Assembly: GCF_025345565.1 (NCBI RefSeq)
Contig: NZ_CP054475.1
Location: forward strand, 1,332,448-1,396,447
Length of the DNA stretch: 64,000 bases
Source: Thalassolituus hydrocarboniclasticus
GTDB taxonomy: Bacteria > Pseudomonadota > Gammaproteobacteria > Pseudomonadales > Oceanobacteraceae
Direction: 5' to 3'
Part shown: positions 17,752 to 26,164 of the stretch, piece after piece
Layout: every line of letters begins with the position of its first letter
Position numbering within the stretch: the stretch's first letter is position 1
Translations under genes and position numbers: made by a program
Notes under the pieces: model-generated
Databases searched by the model: none
What the model was told of the DNA's origin: nothing
What the model saw: the letters and a program-made list of their open reading frames with translations, nothing else

Positions 17752-20598
17752 TTACTCAGCGTTGTCTGCCAGACCAGCAGGCTGTACTTCAAAGCGCTGC
17801 AGCTGTTCGCGTTGCAGACCATCGAGTGCTGGCCAGTCCTGTACCGCGCCGCCCTGGGTCAGCAGCAGCCAGGGCTTGCCGCGTTCCAGAATGGCATTCT
17901 GGTAGAGTGCACGGATTTCGTCCTGGCTCAGGGTTTTCACCTCGGCGGCGATGGCTTCGTTGGTGTCGAAGCTGTAGCGCTGCACTTCAATATCACGCCA
18001 GAAGCGGGCGACTTTTTCCGCCATATTTTTCGGTTTTTCCAGCAACAGAGTGCTCAGGCCCTGACGGTAGGAGTTAAATTCTTCCTCCGACATGCTGCCC
18101 AGCTGCTGTTCGAAATTGCTGAAAAAGCTCAGGCTGCTGTCGAGAATCGCCTGTGGTGAAGCCTCAGGTGACTGCACGATAAAGGCCAGACCCGGAATGG
18201 TCTGCTGCGGGAATGGCGTGGCGAACACGATATAACCCAGCTGCTGTTCGGTGCGCATGGTCTGGTAGTAAGGCGCACTGAGAATCTGACCCAGCAGGGC
18301 GTAGCGCGCACGGTTGCGGTCGCTGCCTTCCTGGCCCTGCACATAGAGCACGATGGCGGTATCCTGATGATCCAGTGTCAGGTTTTTCTGATACTGGCCT
18401 TCCGGAATCTGCAGCAATTGTGGCAGAGCGACCTGTGCGGCTTTGGCCGGATACTGAGCGTCGACAATGGCGGCCAGTTCCTGTGCCTGAGTTTTGCTCA
18501 GCTGGCCATGCACATACATCTGCACGGCCAGTTCGTTGCTGAAGGTGGCGCCATATTGCATAACGTCTTCACGGCTGACTGCGGCCAGTGCCTGCAGCAG
18601 ATCGGCCTGATCGAAGCTTGGTTCGTACAGCCAGTTTTTCAGCACTGCCAGTTCACGTTCAAACGGTTTGTTCTTCAGCTGATTTTCCAGAGTACGCTGC
18701 AGTGAAGCTTTGTAGCGGCCGAAGTCTTCTTCACTCAGGTTGATGCTGTTCATTTCGCTGAGAACGCGCTTCAGCAGTTCCGGCAGCTTGTGCTGATAAC
18801 CACCCAGCGCCAGTTCCAGACCACGGCCTGAAGCATTGAGGCTGTAATTCAGCCCCGCCAGATAGGCCGGATAGCTGTAGGTGTTCAGCGCTTCGTTAAC
18901 GGTGCGGCTGTAGAGCTGCGCCAGTACCCGCTGACGCGCGGAATTCTGCACGCTGGCCTGTTGCAGCTGCACCATCACCCGCGCTTTTGGCATGGCAAAT
19001 TCATGCTCAGGGTAATACCACAGGATGCGGCCGGGCTCGTCGATCAGTTTTTCCGGAGTGGCCTGAGTGGTATCAGCGTGCAGGGTGAAGTCGGTCGGAA
19101 TAAACGGGTTCGGCGCCGGCAGGGTCAGACTGGCCAGACCTTCAGTGGTCACCGCATCGGCGCGGTAATCGCCTGGACGGATACGGATCGCGGTGCCGTA
19201 CCACGGGTCGATGGTTTCGGTGGCAATCTGCGGAGCGATCAGGGTGCGCAGCATGTTGCTGGCGGATAACGCATCCAGATAAGGCTGCAGCTGTTGCTGG
19301 CTGATTGGCTGCCAGCGGTAATCACCGTAGATAATGTCTTCTGCAGGATACACCAGCATGTTGCTGCTCAGACGTACCACGTAATCACTGATGCGGCTCT
19401 GTTCCTGGAAGCGGAATGACAGGTCGCTCAGTTGCTGCTGCTCGGTAAGCAGGTATTGCGGCAGCGGCTGTTGCTTCAGCAGGTCGATGTAATGCATCAG
19501 CGCCTGGGTAATGTTTTCGGTATACAGCAGGCCCAGTTTGGTCAGCTGAATCTGTACCACCAGTGTGGTTTCGTCCTGAGTGCTTAGTGAGCGACCGGCG
19601 CTCAGACCTTCGGCCCAGCCTTTCTCTTTCAGGAACGCCAGCAGGCTGCCTTCACCTTCGTGGCCGATCAGGTTTGACAGAATCTGTACCGGTTTATAGG
19701 CATACAGCGACCGGGTTTCCGGCATCGGGAAGGTGAACTGCAGGCGGCGGATTTCTTTTACCGGCTCAATGTTCATATCCAGTGGCAACTGGCTCGGAAC
19801 AAACAGCGGTGGGTTAGCAACATGAGCTACGGTCTGACGCTTTGGCACCGCCGAAAAATGACTTTTTGCCCAGGCTTCCAGCTGATCCAGCTCGTACTTA
19901 CCGGCTAGCACCAGAGTCATGCGATCGGCAGAGTAGTGGCTGTTGTAGAAGGCCAGTAACTCGTCGCGGATTTTGCTGTCGGCACGGTCGGACAGGGTAT
20001 CGAGATTACCGGTGGCAAAGGATGCGTATGGGTGATCCGGATTCATCGCCTGCTTTTCAGCCGAATAAATACGGCGGAAATCGTCTTTCAGCTTGGAGCT
20101 GTATTCGGCATGAACGGCGTTTTTCTCACGCTCAACGTAGGCTTCATCGAAGGTTGGCGAGATAAAAAACGGCGCGAAACGATCCAGCGCACCGCTTAAG
20201 GCTTTGTTATCGATGTCGAAAAAATACGTGGTCTGGCTATGGGCGGTAAAAGCGTTATGGCTGCCGCCGTGACGGCTGATATAAGCCTGATATTCGCCGG
20301 CTTCCGGGTAAGGCTCGGTGCCGAGGAACAGCATGTGCTCAAGGAAGTGAGCAAGGCCTTCACGGCCTTTGGGGTCATCGCCACTGCCGGCGTCGACGCT
20401 GACGGCGGCAGCGGCTTTGTCGGCATTGGGGGTATTGACCAGCAGCACTTTCATACCGTTATCCAGAGTCAGATAGCGGTAGTTAAAAGTGTCAGCCGGG
20501 CTGACGATCAGTTCGGGTCCGGCGGAAAACTTAATCATAGAAAATACGATTGCGCCCAGTACGATGAATAAAAACGTCCAATAACGTGGCGATAACAT
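17752..20598 (-). CDS. M16-family zinc protease (pitrilysin/insulinase-like)
   Basis: The protein has 948 residues, the length of pitrilysin. The inverted zinc motif HFLEH (H84, E87, H88) and downstream E165 (NAVHAEYSS) make a complete M16 active site. The second half (inactive-type domain, middle domain, QLGYIVF) follows the insulinase order. The N-terminus (WTFLFIVLGAIVFSMIKF) is one hydrophobic segment without a clear cleavage site, so it is probably a signal anchor holding the enzyme on the periplasmic face. It degrades small peptides. The ribosome binding site AGGGAG is good. It follows a small gene by 9 bp and is likely co-transcribed with it. Confidence 0.93.
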   Translation of the reverse strand: MLSPRYWTFLFIVLGAIVFSMIKFSAGPELIVSPADTFNYRYLTLDNGMKVLLVNTPNADKAAAAVSVDAGSGDDPKGREGLAHFLEHMLFLGTEPYPEAGEYQAYISRHGGSHNAFTAHSQTTYFFDIDNKALSGALDRFAPFFISPTFDEAYVEREKNAVHAEYSSKLKDDFRRIYSAEKQAMNPDHPYASFATGNLDTLSDRADSKIRDELLAFYNSHYSADRMTLVLAGKYELDQLEAWAKSHFSAVPKRQTVAHVANPPLFVPSQLPLDMNIEPVKEIRRLQFTFPMPETRSLYAYKPVQILSNLIGHEGEGSLLAFLKEKGWAEGLSAGRSLSTQDETTLVVQIQLTKLGLLYTENITQALMHYIDLLKQQPLPQYLLTEQQQLSDLSFRFQEQSRISDYVVRLSSNMLVYPAEDIIYGDYRWQPISQQQLQPYLDALSASNMLRTLIAPQIATETIDPWYGTAIRIRPGDYRADAVTTEGLASLTLPAPNPFIPTDFTLHADTTQATPEKLIDEPGRILWYYPEHEFAMPKARVMVQLQQASVQNSARQRVLAQLYSRTVNEALNTYSYPAYLAGLNYSLNASGRGLELALGGYQHKLPELLKRVLSEMNSINLSEEDFGRYKASLQRTLENQLKNKPFERELAVLKNWLYEPSFDQADLLQALAAVSREDVMQYGATFSNELAVQMYVHGQLSKTQAQELAAIVDAQYPAKAAQVALPQLLQIPEGQYQKNLTLDHQDTAIVLYVQGQEGSDRNRARYALLGQILSAPYYQTMRTEQQLGYIVFATPFPQQTIPGLAFIVQSPEASPQAILDSSLSFFSNFEQQLGSMSEEEFNSYRQGLSTLLLEKPKNMAEKVARFWRDIEVQRYSFDTNEAIAAEVKTLSQDEIRALYQNAILERGKPWLLLTQGGAVQDWPALDGLQREQLQRFEVQPAGLADNAE

Positions 20599-20607
20599 GC
20601 CTGCTCC

Positions 20608-20868
20608 CTAGTGTGCAGTTCCGTTGTAATTAATGATGGCCTGCGCATCCGCCAGGGTATGGCGTTGCGGATCCAGCTGTTGAATCTGGTTGAGACGGTG
20701 CTTGCTGTCTTCGAGTTCCGCAACCAACAGGGCAAACTGACTTTCGAAGGCGTTATCGATAACAGAATACAGCTCTTTGACCGGGTCTTCGGCGCTGGCA
20801 CCGGCTGGGGTACGCAGGGCTTTCAGGCAGGCGAGGGCAATCTGATGGTAGGCTTGATCTTTATTCAC
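20608..20868 (-). CDS. Small conserved-type protein of unknown function, upstream partner of the M16 protease
   Basis: The protein has 86 residues and a GTG start with an excellent ribosome binding site (AAGGAG, 7 nt away). The sequence is helical and acidic (DPVKELYSVIDNAFESQFA, then LVAELEDSKHRLNQIQQLDPQRHTLADAQAIINYNG), with no signal peptide. The spacing of 9 bp to the M16 gene implies one transcript. Its ribosome binding site lies inside a hairpin (see next entry). I do not recognise the family. Confidence 0.72.
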   Translation of the reverse strand: MNKDQAYHQIALACLKALRTPAGASAEDPVKELYSVIDNAFESQFALLVAELEDSKHRLNQIQQLDPQRHTLADAQAIINYNGTAH

Positions 20869-20872
20869 AACG

Positions 20873-20912
20873 GGCTCCTTTTAACAGGAGCCTATCATAA
20901 CCCAAGGAGCCT
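20873..20912 (-). promoter_or_regulatory. Hairpin occluding the ribosome binding site of the 86-residue gene
   Basis: On the minus strand GGCTCCT (20892-20886) pairs perfectly with AGGAGCC (20879-20873) across a 6-nt loop, and the second arm contains the ribosome binding site. A second AGGCTCCTT copy lies just upstream (20912-20904), so the site could pair with either one. This allows two mutually exclusive structures. It is a possible translational control element; no protein or ligand is evident. Confidence 0.45.
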
Positions 20913-20960
20913 CTGAATAACCTGCCAGCGGCCGGCGATTGCAGAAAAGTTCTGCCTGAT

Positions 20961-22805
20961 TCAGCCCAGTTCGGCGCTGGGTGAGAACCATTGCAGCTGG
21001 TCGGCACTCAGTTCACGTGACAATACCGAGCCGGATAACCAGTCGACATTGCTCTGATGAGCCGAAGCCAGAGCTTCCGTGTTGTCCATTCCCGGAGCGT
21101 AAATGGTCAGCTCATGATCGTGAATACGCTGCAGCAGACGGCGGCTCTGTGGCAGAGACTTGCTGTTGCGCATATGAATCAGGAATTCCGGCGCCAGACT
21201 GACGCCCTGAATCGGCAAGGACAGAATCTGGCGGGAGTTGAGGAAACTGCGGCCGAAGTTGGCAATAAACAGCCGGCATTGCTGCGAACGCAGTTCGTCA
21301 CGCCAGTTAAGGTCGGTTTCTTCCTGGCTGAGGATACAGTCTTCACCGAGAATAATGCTGCACTCGAGTGGTAAGTGCTGACGGGCTTCTCCCAGGGCTC
21401 TGATGAACCCGCGAACGCTGGCCGCCGGCTGGTTTACGGCGGGCATAATAATGTGCAGTTCGCGCTCAAAATACTGCTGCCAGACGCTGCCTATGGCATT
21501 GAACCAGGCTGACCAGCCGGACTCATCATAAGTATTGGCTTGCGGTGCCTGCAGTGCGCTCAGCGTACCCTGCTGATCAAAGACCGGCAGCGCCCGGTAC
21601 TGGCTGCTGGCGTGCTGGTGGCCACTGACCGGTGCGGCAGCAGTGCTGTGTGGCTGTTCTTTCTGGCTGGTCGCGGGCAGGCCCAGACGATGACGCAGCC
21701 AGTCATCCCAGTGAGTAATGTTCGCGGGCTTCTGCTCGATACTGATCTGCGGCTGCAGCAGGAGAGGTTGTCCCTGAAAACTGACGCTTTCATTAAAATC
21801 CTGCTGAATATTCTGGCTCAGCCGTTCAATCTGTTCTGCCGATACCGAGGCCGGCAGCAGAATGAGAAAGGTGTGTGGCTGTGGTGAATATATTTCGTAA
21901 AGATCGTCTGTTGCAGCCTGCAGGCGCTCGTAACAGATGGATGACAGATCTTTATGGCTTACTTCTTCTGGCAGTGCGACCACCATCAGTTGCGGTTCGC
22001 TGCGCGCATCGCCAGCGGCTTTCTGCAAGCGTTGCAGATGGTGCTCGCCGGAGTAACGCTGTAATTCGTCTTTAAGGTCACGCTGCGGAGACTGATCGGA
22101 AGCCACAAAATTACAGGAGCACAGCCGATACTGACTGCCTAAAGGCGTAATCGCCATCCAGGCCGGCAGATTCAGCTGCTGTGGTCCGGTCAGATTAAAA
22201 TAGCCAAGCCAGGTCTGCTGTTGCTCGACCTGACGGGTGACATCGGTTTCCAGAGTAACGGGCATGGACGACAGGGCGTGGGCGAAGAGGTTAACACCGA
22301 GCAGGTCGCTTTCTTCACATTGCAGGGCTTCGCACAGTAAGGGGCTGGCCATACGGACAATCCAGTTCGCGTCCGTCAGCAGCATGGCCTGTTCGGTATG
22401 TATCGCCCGGCTGACCTGTTGCAGGTTTTTCAGCAGGTCGTGTTGTTTCAGGCCTTCTTTGATATCCATGCTCAGCAGCAGGTTATCCCAGGGTTTGGCG
22501 ACAAAGCGGTGAACATCGCCCTGCTGCCAGGCACTGCGCAGAGCGCTGTAATCGACCTGCCCGGACAATAGCAGGCGATAAGTAGCCGGAGACAGATCCC
22601 TTGCCTTCTGGCACAGAGTCAGGCCATCCATTCCCGGCATTTTGTAATCGGTGATCATAAGTTCGATATCATGGCGCTGCAGGATGGCCAGCGCTTCGTC
22701 GCCACTGCTGGCTTCATGGATATGAAATGGTTCTGCCCGCAACATGCGGCGGATAGCCTGAATAATGCCGGCCTCGTCATCGACGACTAGAACGTTCCTT
22801 TGCAT
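20961..22805 (-). CDS. Response regulator with PAS, degenerate GGDEF and degenerate EAL-like domains
   Basis: The protein has 614 residues. The receiver (1-120) is intact: D9/D10, phospho-acceptor D53 in LMITDYKMPGMDG, Lys in FVAKPW. A PAS-like segment (about 130-235) follows. Residues about 250-360 resemble a GGDEF fold (LMVVALPEE, IYSPQPHTFLILLPASVS) but lack GG(D/E)EF. Residues about 430-605 resemble an EAL barrel (LFIANFGRSFLNSRQILSLPIQGVSL is where active EALs have DDFG.G.S) but lack E-x-L and the metal ligands. It probably senses or scaffolds rather than making or degrading cyclic-di-GMP. It is divergent from the HTH/hybrid-kinase pair. The C-terminal assignments are my reading and need structure comparison. 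Confidence 0.78.
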   Translation of the reverse strand: MQRNVLVVDDEAGIIQAIRRMLRAEPFHIHEASSGDEALAILQRHDIELMITDYKMPGMDGLTLCQKARDLSPATYRLLLSGQVDYSALRSAWQQGDVHRFVAKPWDNLLLSMDIKEGLKQHDLLKNLQQVSRAIHTEQAMLLTDANWIVRMASPLLCEALQCEESDLLGVNLFAHALSSMPVTLETDVTRQVEQQQTWLGYFNLTGPQQLNLPAWMAITPLGSQYRLCSCNFVASDQSPQRDLKDELQRYSGEHHLQRLQKAAGDARSEPQLMVVALPEEVSHKDLSSICYERLQAATDDLYEIYSPQPHTFLILLPASVSAEQIERLSQNIQQDFNESVSFQGQPLLLQPQISIEQKPANITHWDDWLRHRLGLPATSQKEQPHSTAAAPVSGHQHASSQYRALPVFDQQGTLSALQAPQANTYDESGWSAWFNAIGSVWQQYFERELHIIMPAVNQPAASVRGFIRALGEARQHLPLECSIILGEDCILSQEETDLNWRDELRSQQCRLFIANFGRSFLNSRQILSLPIQGVSLAPEFLIHMRNSKSLPQSRRLLQRIHDHELTIYAPGMDNTEALASAHQSNVDWLSGSVLSRELSADQLQWFSPSAELG

Positions 22806-22999
22806 CCTTTTCCTCCTGGCAGTTTACGTGGCTCTGATTACAGTCCTGAGTCAGGACTACTGTAGCATTCTGGCTTTGCATTATGTATGGCTGCACGCGG
22901 GGCGACGCGTAGGAATGTCGCAATTTGTTCATTTCTCCTTGCATTGGCGAAAGGCTATCTATACTGAAACCAGTGTAGTTGCCGACTTGAGATAATGCT

Positions 23000-23542
23000 G
23001 TGAGGGAAAAACAGGCCTTAACAACCGGAGAAGTAGCGAAATATTGCGGCGTGAACTTCCGCACTGTTATTCGCTGGATTGAACGCGGTCACCTGGATGC
23101 TTACAAGCTGCCGGGGCGCGGAGATAACCGTATTCCGGTGAGCAGTTTTATTACGTTTCTGCAGGACAATAACATGCCGGTGCCCGGTGATTTATCGCTG
23201 GGCGTAAGAACACTGGTGTTATTGGCAGATGCAGAAGATTTTTCCGCCGATGTAGCCTCATTTGTGCGGCGGGCGGGGTGGGAGCCGCTGGTAACCACCG
23301 ACCCGATACAATTTGGCTTTCTGATTGCGGAGCATCAGCCGGGGGCTATTGCGGTGAACTCTGTTGCGGCTCAGGATTCGGTTGCGCGCCTGATGCGTGA
23401 CAGTGAGTCGCGTGAAACCCTGTATCTGCTCATCAGTCGCAATGAACCGGATAAGCCTGTAAGGGATGGCTGGCTCAGTTACCAGTGGCCCAGGGATCAG
23501 CAGGCTCTGTTAGCATTTTTGACGGGGGATGCTGCCGCATAG
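23000..23542 (+). CDS. Excisionase/MerR-type HTH protein fused to a pseudo-receiver
   Basis: The protein has 180 residues and a GTG start. Residues 8-58 form a small winged helix-turn-helix (TTGEVAKYCGVNFRTVIRWIERG, DNRIPVSSFITFL) of the excisionase/BldC type. Residues about 70-175 have the alternating pattern of a receiver (VRTLVLLADAEDFSADVASFVRRAG), but the phospho-acceptor position is Asn (AIAVNSVA), so phosphorylation is unlikely. It is probably a DNA-binding adaptor. The hybrid kinase starts 45 bp downstream on the same strand, suggesting an operon. The start has only a weak ribosome binding site. Confidence 0.75.
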   Translation: MREKQALTTGEVAKYCGVNFRTVIRWIERGHLDAYKLPGRGDNRIPVSSFITFLQDNNMPVPGDLSLGVRTLVLLADAEDFSADVASFVRRAGWEPLVTTDPIQFGFLIAEHQPGAIAVNSVAAQDSVARLMRDSESRETLYLLISRNEPDKPVRDGWLSYQWPRDQQALLAFLTGDAAA

Positions 23543-23587
23543 TCAGGCCGGGTCGTAAGGGATCACGGCCTGAGATGAGAGGGAGCT

Positions 23588-25636
23588 ATGACTTTTTCTG
23601 CGTTGCTCGGACTGACGCTGCTACTGGTTTTACTGGCTCTCTGGCTGGCCAGTTATTGCTGGCGGCTGCAGCGGGATTTAAAAGAAAATCTTGCCGCGGC
23701 ACAGCGCTTCCGCATTCTCTGGCAACACCTGCCTGACGTTATCACCGAAATTGACCGTGAAGGCCGTATTCTGGATGTGAATCATCTGTTTGATGGCTTT
23801 ACTCTGGAAGATGTTGCCGGCAAATCATCGGTCGATTTCCTGCCGCAGGATCAGGCTTTACAGTTTACCCAGTGCCTTAAAACGGCGGTCAGAAAACATA
23901 CCTCCCAATCGTTTGAAATAACCCTGCGTGATCAGCAGGGTCATATCAACTATCTCAGGAATCAGCTGATTCCACTGAGTTCGTACCGTGAGATACAAAG
24001 CCTGCTGGTGATCAGTACCGATATTACCGAGCAGAAGCTGGCGCGGGATATTCTGACTGCAGAAAAAGAACAGGCGGAAGAAGCGAATGTGGCCAAAAGC
24101 CGCTTTCTGGCCAGCATGAGTCATGAGATCCGTACGCCGATGACCGGGCTGCTGGGCATGGTTTCTTTACTTGAACAAACCCCGCTGAATGCGGAGCAAA
24201 TGAGTTTTCTGCGTATTATTCAGTCATCGTCAGAACACTTACTGACCATTGTTAACGATATTCTCGATATTTCCAAAATCGATGCTGACAAGCTCACCAT
24301 CGAAGAAGAAAGCTTCAATATCCGCGACATGATCGACAGTCTGATTGCCATGATGAGCGCCAGAGCGCGGGAAAAAAATCTGAGTCTGCAGTTTTTTGTG
24401 GAAGATTCGGTGCCGCAGTATGTCATTGGTGACGCCATCAGAATCCGCCAGATCCTGATGAATTACCTCACTAATGCGCTGAAGTTTACCGAACAGGGGC
24501 ACGTGCTGCTGCGGCTGGTTGTGGTCCGGCGTCAGTTCAGTCAGGTGCTGCTGCGTTTTTCGGTAGAAGATTCCGGTATTGGCATCGCTGCAGACCGTGC
24601 CCTGCAGTTGTTTGATGAGTACAGCGTGGCCCATGGCCGATTATCCACTCTGGCTGGCGGAACCGGGCTTGGGCTGAGTATATGTCGGCGTCTGGCAACG
24701 CTGATGCATGGCAAGGTCGGGGTTATCAGCTCGCCCGGGCTGGGTTCAAACTTCTGGCTGGATCTGAATCTCACCGTTGCCGCCTGCGATCTGCCGCTCA
24801 GCCACTCTCAGTCCGTCATGGCACGCGATGCCAGCATCTGGGTCTGTGATGAGGTGCAGATTAACCGTGCCTTACTGCTATCCGTTGTGCGCCGGTTGGG
24901 TATCAGTGTCAGAGAGTTTTCCGTTGCGGAAGATCTGCTTGAGGCTCTGCAGGAGTCCCGTCCGGATATTCTGGTTCTGCCTTATCGTCTCTTTGACGAC
25001 TACCGGGGGGCGCTGGCGGACGCTCTGGCCGGAGGGGCGACCCGTCTGGCCGCCACTGCGACAGATAATGTCTCCCCCGCGGAAGCGGATCTGCTGGCAC
25101 AGGGAATTCAGGCTTTCTGGGACTGGCCAATCAGTCAGGAGCATCTGCAGCAATTATTACTGCGGCTATTAAATGAAGAGCACGGGCAACGACTGATTAC
25201 CCGCTATGGGCGTCAGTTCCAGGAGCGACCGTCAGGCAAAGAATTGCTGCAGGGCGTTCGTGTGTTGCTTGCGGAAGATAACCGGGTTAATCAGAAAGTG
25301 GCGACACAGATGCTGGTACGTCTCGGCTGTGAGGTAACCCTTGCTGCCAACGGACAGGAGGCGGTTACGCAGTTTCGTCAAAAAGAGTTTGATCTGGTGC
25401 TGATGGATTGCCATATGCCGGTGATGGATGGTCTGGAGGCGACCAGGCAGATTCGCAGCCTGACTGAACGCCGGCAGATTCCTGTTATTGCATTATCGGC
25501 GGATGTTATGGCTGAACAGAAAACGGCCTGTAAACAGGCCGGTATGAACGGTTATTTATCAAAACCTATCCGTCTTGAAGAACTGCGCCTGGCGCTGTGC
25601 GGATTTCTGTTTCCGGATCAGAGCGCGCTGCCGTAA
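23588..25636 (+). CDS. Hybrid sensor histidine kinase (TM-PAS-HisKA-HATPase-pseudoREC-REC)
   Basis: The protein has 682 residues. One N-terminal membrane segment (about 3-23) is followed by a PAS domain (about 40-155). HisKA carries H179 in SMSHEIRTPM, and HATPase_c has the NYLTNALKFTEQG and DSGIGIA boxes. A degenerate receiver (about 413-525) has Pro where the phospho-acceptor Asp should be (ILVLPYRLF). A complete receiver with D607 (LVLMDCHMPVMDG) and Lys in YLSKPI ends the protein. No Hpt domain is visible, so phosphate must pass to an outside Hpt or act through the receiver. The ribosome binding site (GAGGGAG) is strong. The stop overlaps the convergent gene by 19 bp. Confidence 0.93.
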   Translation: MTFSALLGLTLLLVLLALWLASYCWRLQRDLKENLAAAQRFRILWQHLPDVITEIDREGRILDVNHLFDGFTLEDVAGKSSVDFLPQDQALQFTQCLKTAVRKHTSQSFEITLRDQQGHINYLRNQLIPLSSYREIQSLLVISTDITEQKLARDILTAEKEQAEEANVAKSRFLASMSHEIRTPMTGLLGMVSLLEQTPLNAEQMSFLRIIQSSSEHLLTIVNDILDISKIDADKLTIEEESFNIRDMIDSLIAMMSARAREKNLSLQFFVEDSVPQYVIGDAIRIRQILMNYLTNALKFTEQGHVLLRLVVVRRQFSQVLLRFSVEDSGIGIAADRALQLFDEYSVAHGRLSTLAGGTGLGLSICRRLATLMHGKVGVISSPGLGSNFWLDLNLTVAACDLPLSHSQSVMARDASIWVCDEVQINRALLLSVVRRLGISVREFSVAEDLLEALQESRPDILVLPYRLFDDYRGALADALAGGATRLAATATDNVSPAEADLLAQGIQAFWDWPISQEHLQQLLLRLLNEEHGQRLITRYGRQFQERPSGKELLQGVRVLLAEDNRVNQKVATQMLVRLGCEVTLAANGQEAVTQFRQKEFDLVLMDCHMPVMDGLEATRQIRSLTERRQIPVIALSADVMAEQKTACKQAGMNGYLSKPIRLEELRLALCGFLFPDQSALP

Positions 25637-26022
25637 GGAATGTAGCGGTTATCGGTCAGACTTTTCAGCTGACGGATTGCGCCTTTTTCCGGCAGCTGGC
25701 CGTTCTTTTTCAGACTGCGGAATATCCAGATAGCAGGATTTTTTGCGCCGCACTGCCAGCCGCTGAATTTCATTTCTGCCAGAGTAAAAAACGTTGCCAG
25801 CTGAAACAGTTCTTCTGCGCTGAACGTTGCCAGAAGCGGCAGCCACTGTTCTTCACCAAGCTGTGTCGCGGAACGCAGTGTTTTAAGCCGCTCTTCACCT
25901 AATTGCTGTGCAGCCTGTTCGCTATTGTCGGCCATCAGGCCGGTGACGGCCAGGCATTGCTGTAGCATCGGAGCGTTAATACTGGCCGCTCCTCCGCCCG
26001 GTGGCACCCATTCATCAATCAT
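25618..26022 (-). CDS. Hypothetical protein
   Basis: The protein has 134 residues, with no signal peptide or membrane segment. It is mainly helical (QLGEEQWLPLLATFSAEELFQLATFFTLAEMKF). It contains a short WQCGAKNPAIWIFRSLKKNGQLPEKG segment typical of a conserved cytoplasmic protein family that I cannot name. It converges on and overlaps the hybrid kinase end by 19 bp, and is divergent from the acyltransferase gene. Confidence 0.65.
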   Translation of the reverse strand: MIDEWVPPGGGAASINAPMLQQCLAVTGLMADNSEQAAQQLGEERLKTLRSATQLGEEQWLPLLATFSAEELFQLATFFTLAEMKFSGWQCGAKNPAIWIFRSLKKNGQLPEKGAIRQLKSLTDNRYIPYGSAL

Positions 26023-26065
26023 TTGCTTTAACCTTGGTCGTTATCTTGCGCAGGGAGCGATAGGA

Positions 26066-26071
26066 TATACT
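26066..26071 (+). promoter_or_regulatory. Candidate -10 box for the acyltransferase-lipoprotein operon
   Basis: TATACT stands about 18 bp before a strong Shine-Dalgarno site (AAGGAG, 26089-26094). No clear -35 is seen. It fits a start near 26078, giving a short leader that carries the 16-codon frame described next. Confidence 0.4.
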
Positions 26072-26101
26072 AATCCGCCCGGATTCTTAAGGAGCCTCTG
26101 C

Positions 26102-26152
26102 ATGGTGCAGGCTTCGGTCAGCTGGTGGATGATTTACGTTTTTTGCCCATAA
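26102..26152 (+). CDS. Possible 16-residue leader peptide or small protein
   Basis: ATG at 26102 lies 7 nt after AAGGAG, a better initiation site than that of the acyltransferase 13 bp downstream. The frame MVQASVSWWMIYVFCP ends in TAA at 26150. It is hydrophobic and aromatic. It could be a translated leader that couples or controls the next gene, or a small membrane peptide. Chance is also possible at this length. Confidence 0.35.
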   Translation: MVQASVSWWMIYVFCP

Positions 26153-26164
26153 CAGTGAGACAGC

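Noticed and set aside
20904-20915. 12-mer AAGGAGCCTCTG shared with 26089-26100
   Set aside because: The two copies sit in unrelated contexts (reverse side of a leader versus a real ribosome binding site), and a 12-base match in 64 kb containing a Shine-Dalgarno core is unremarkable.
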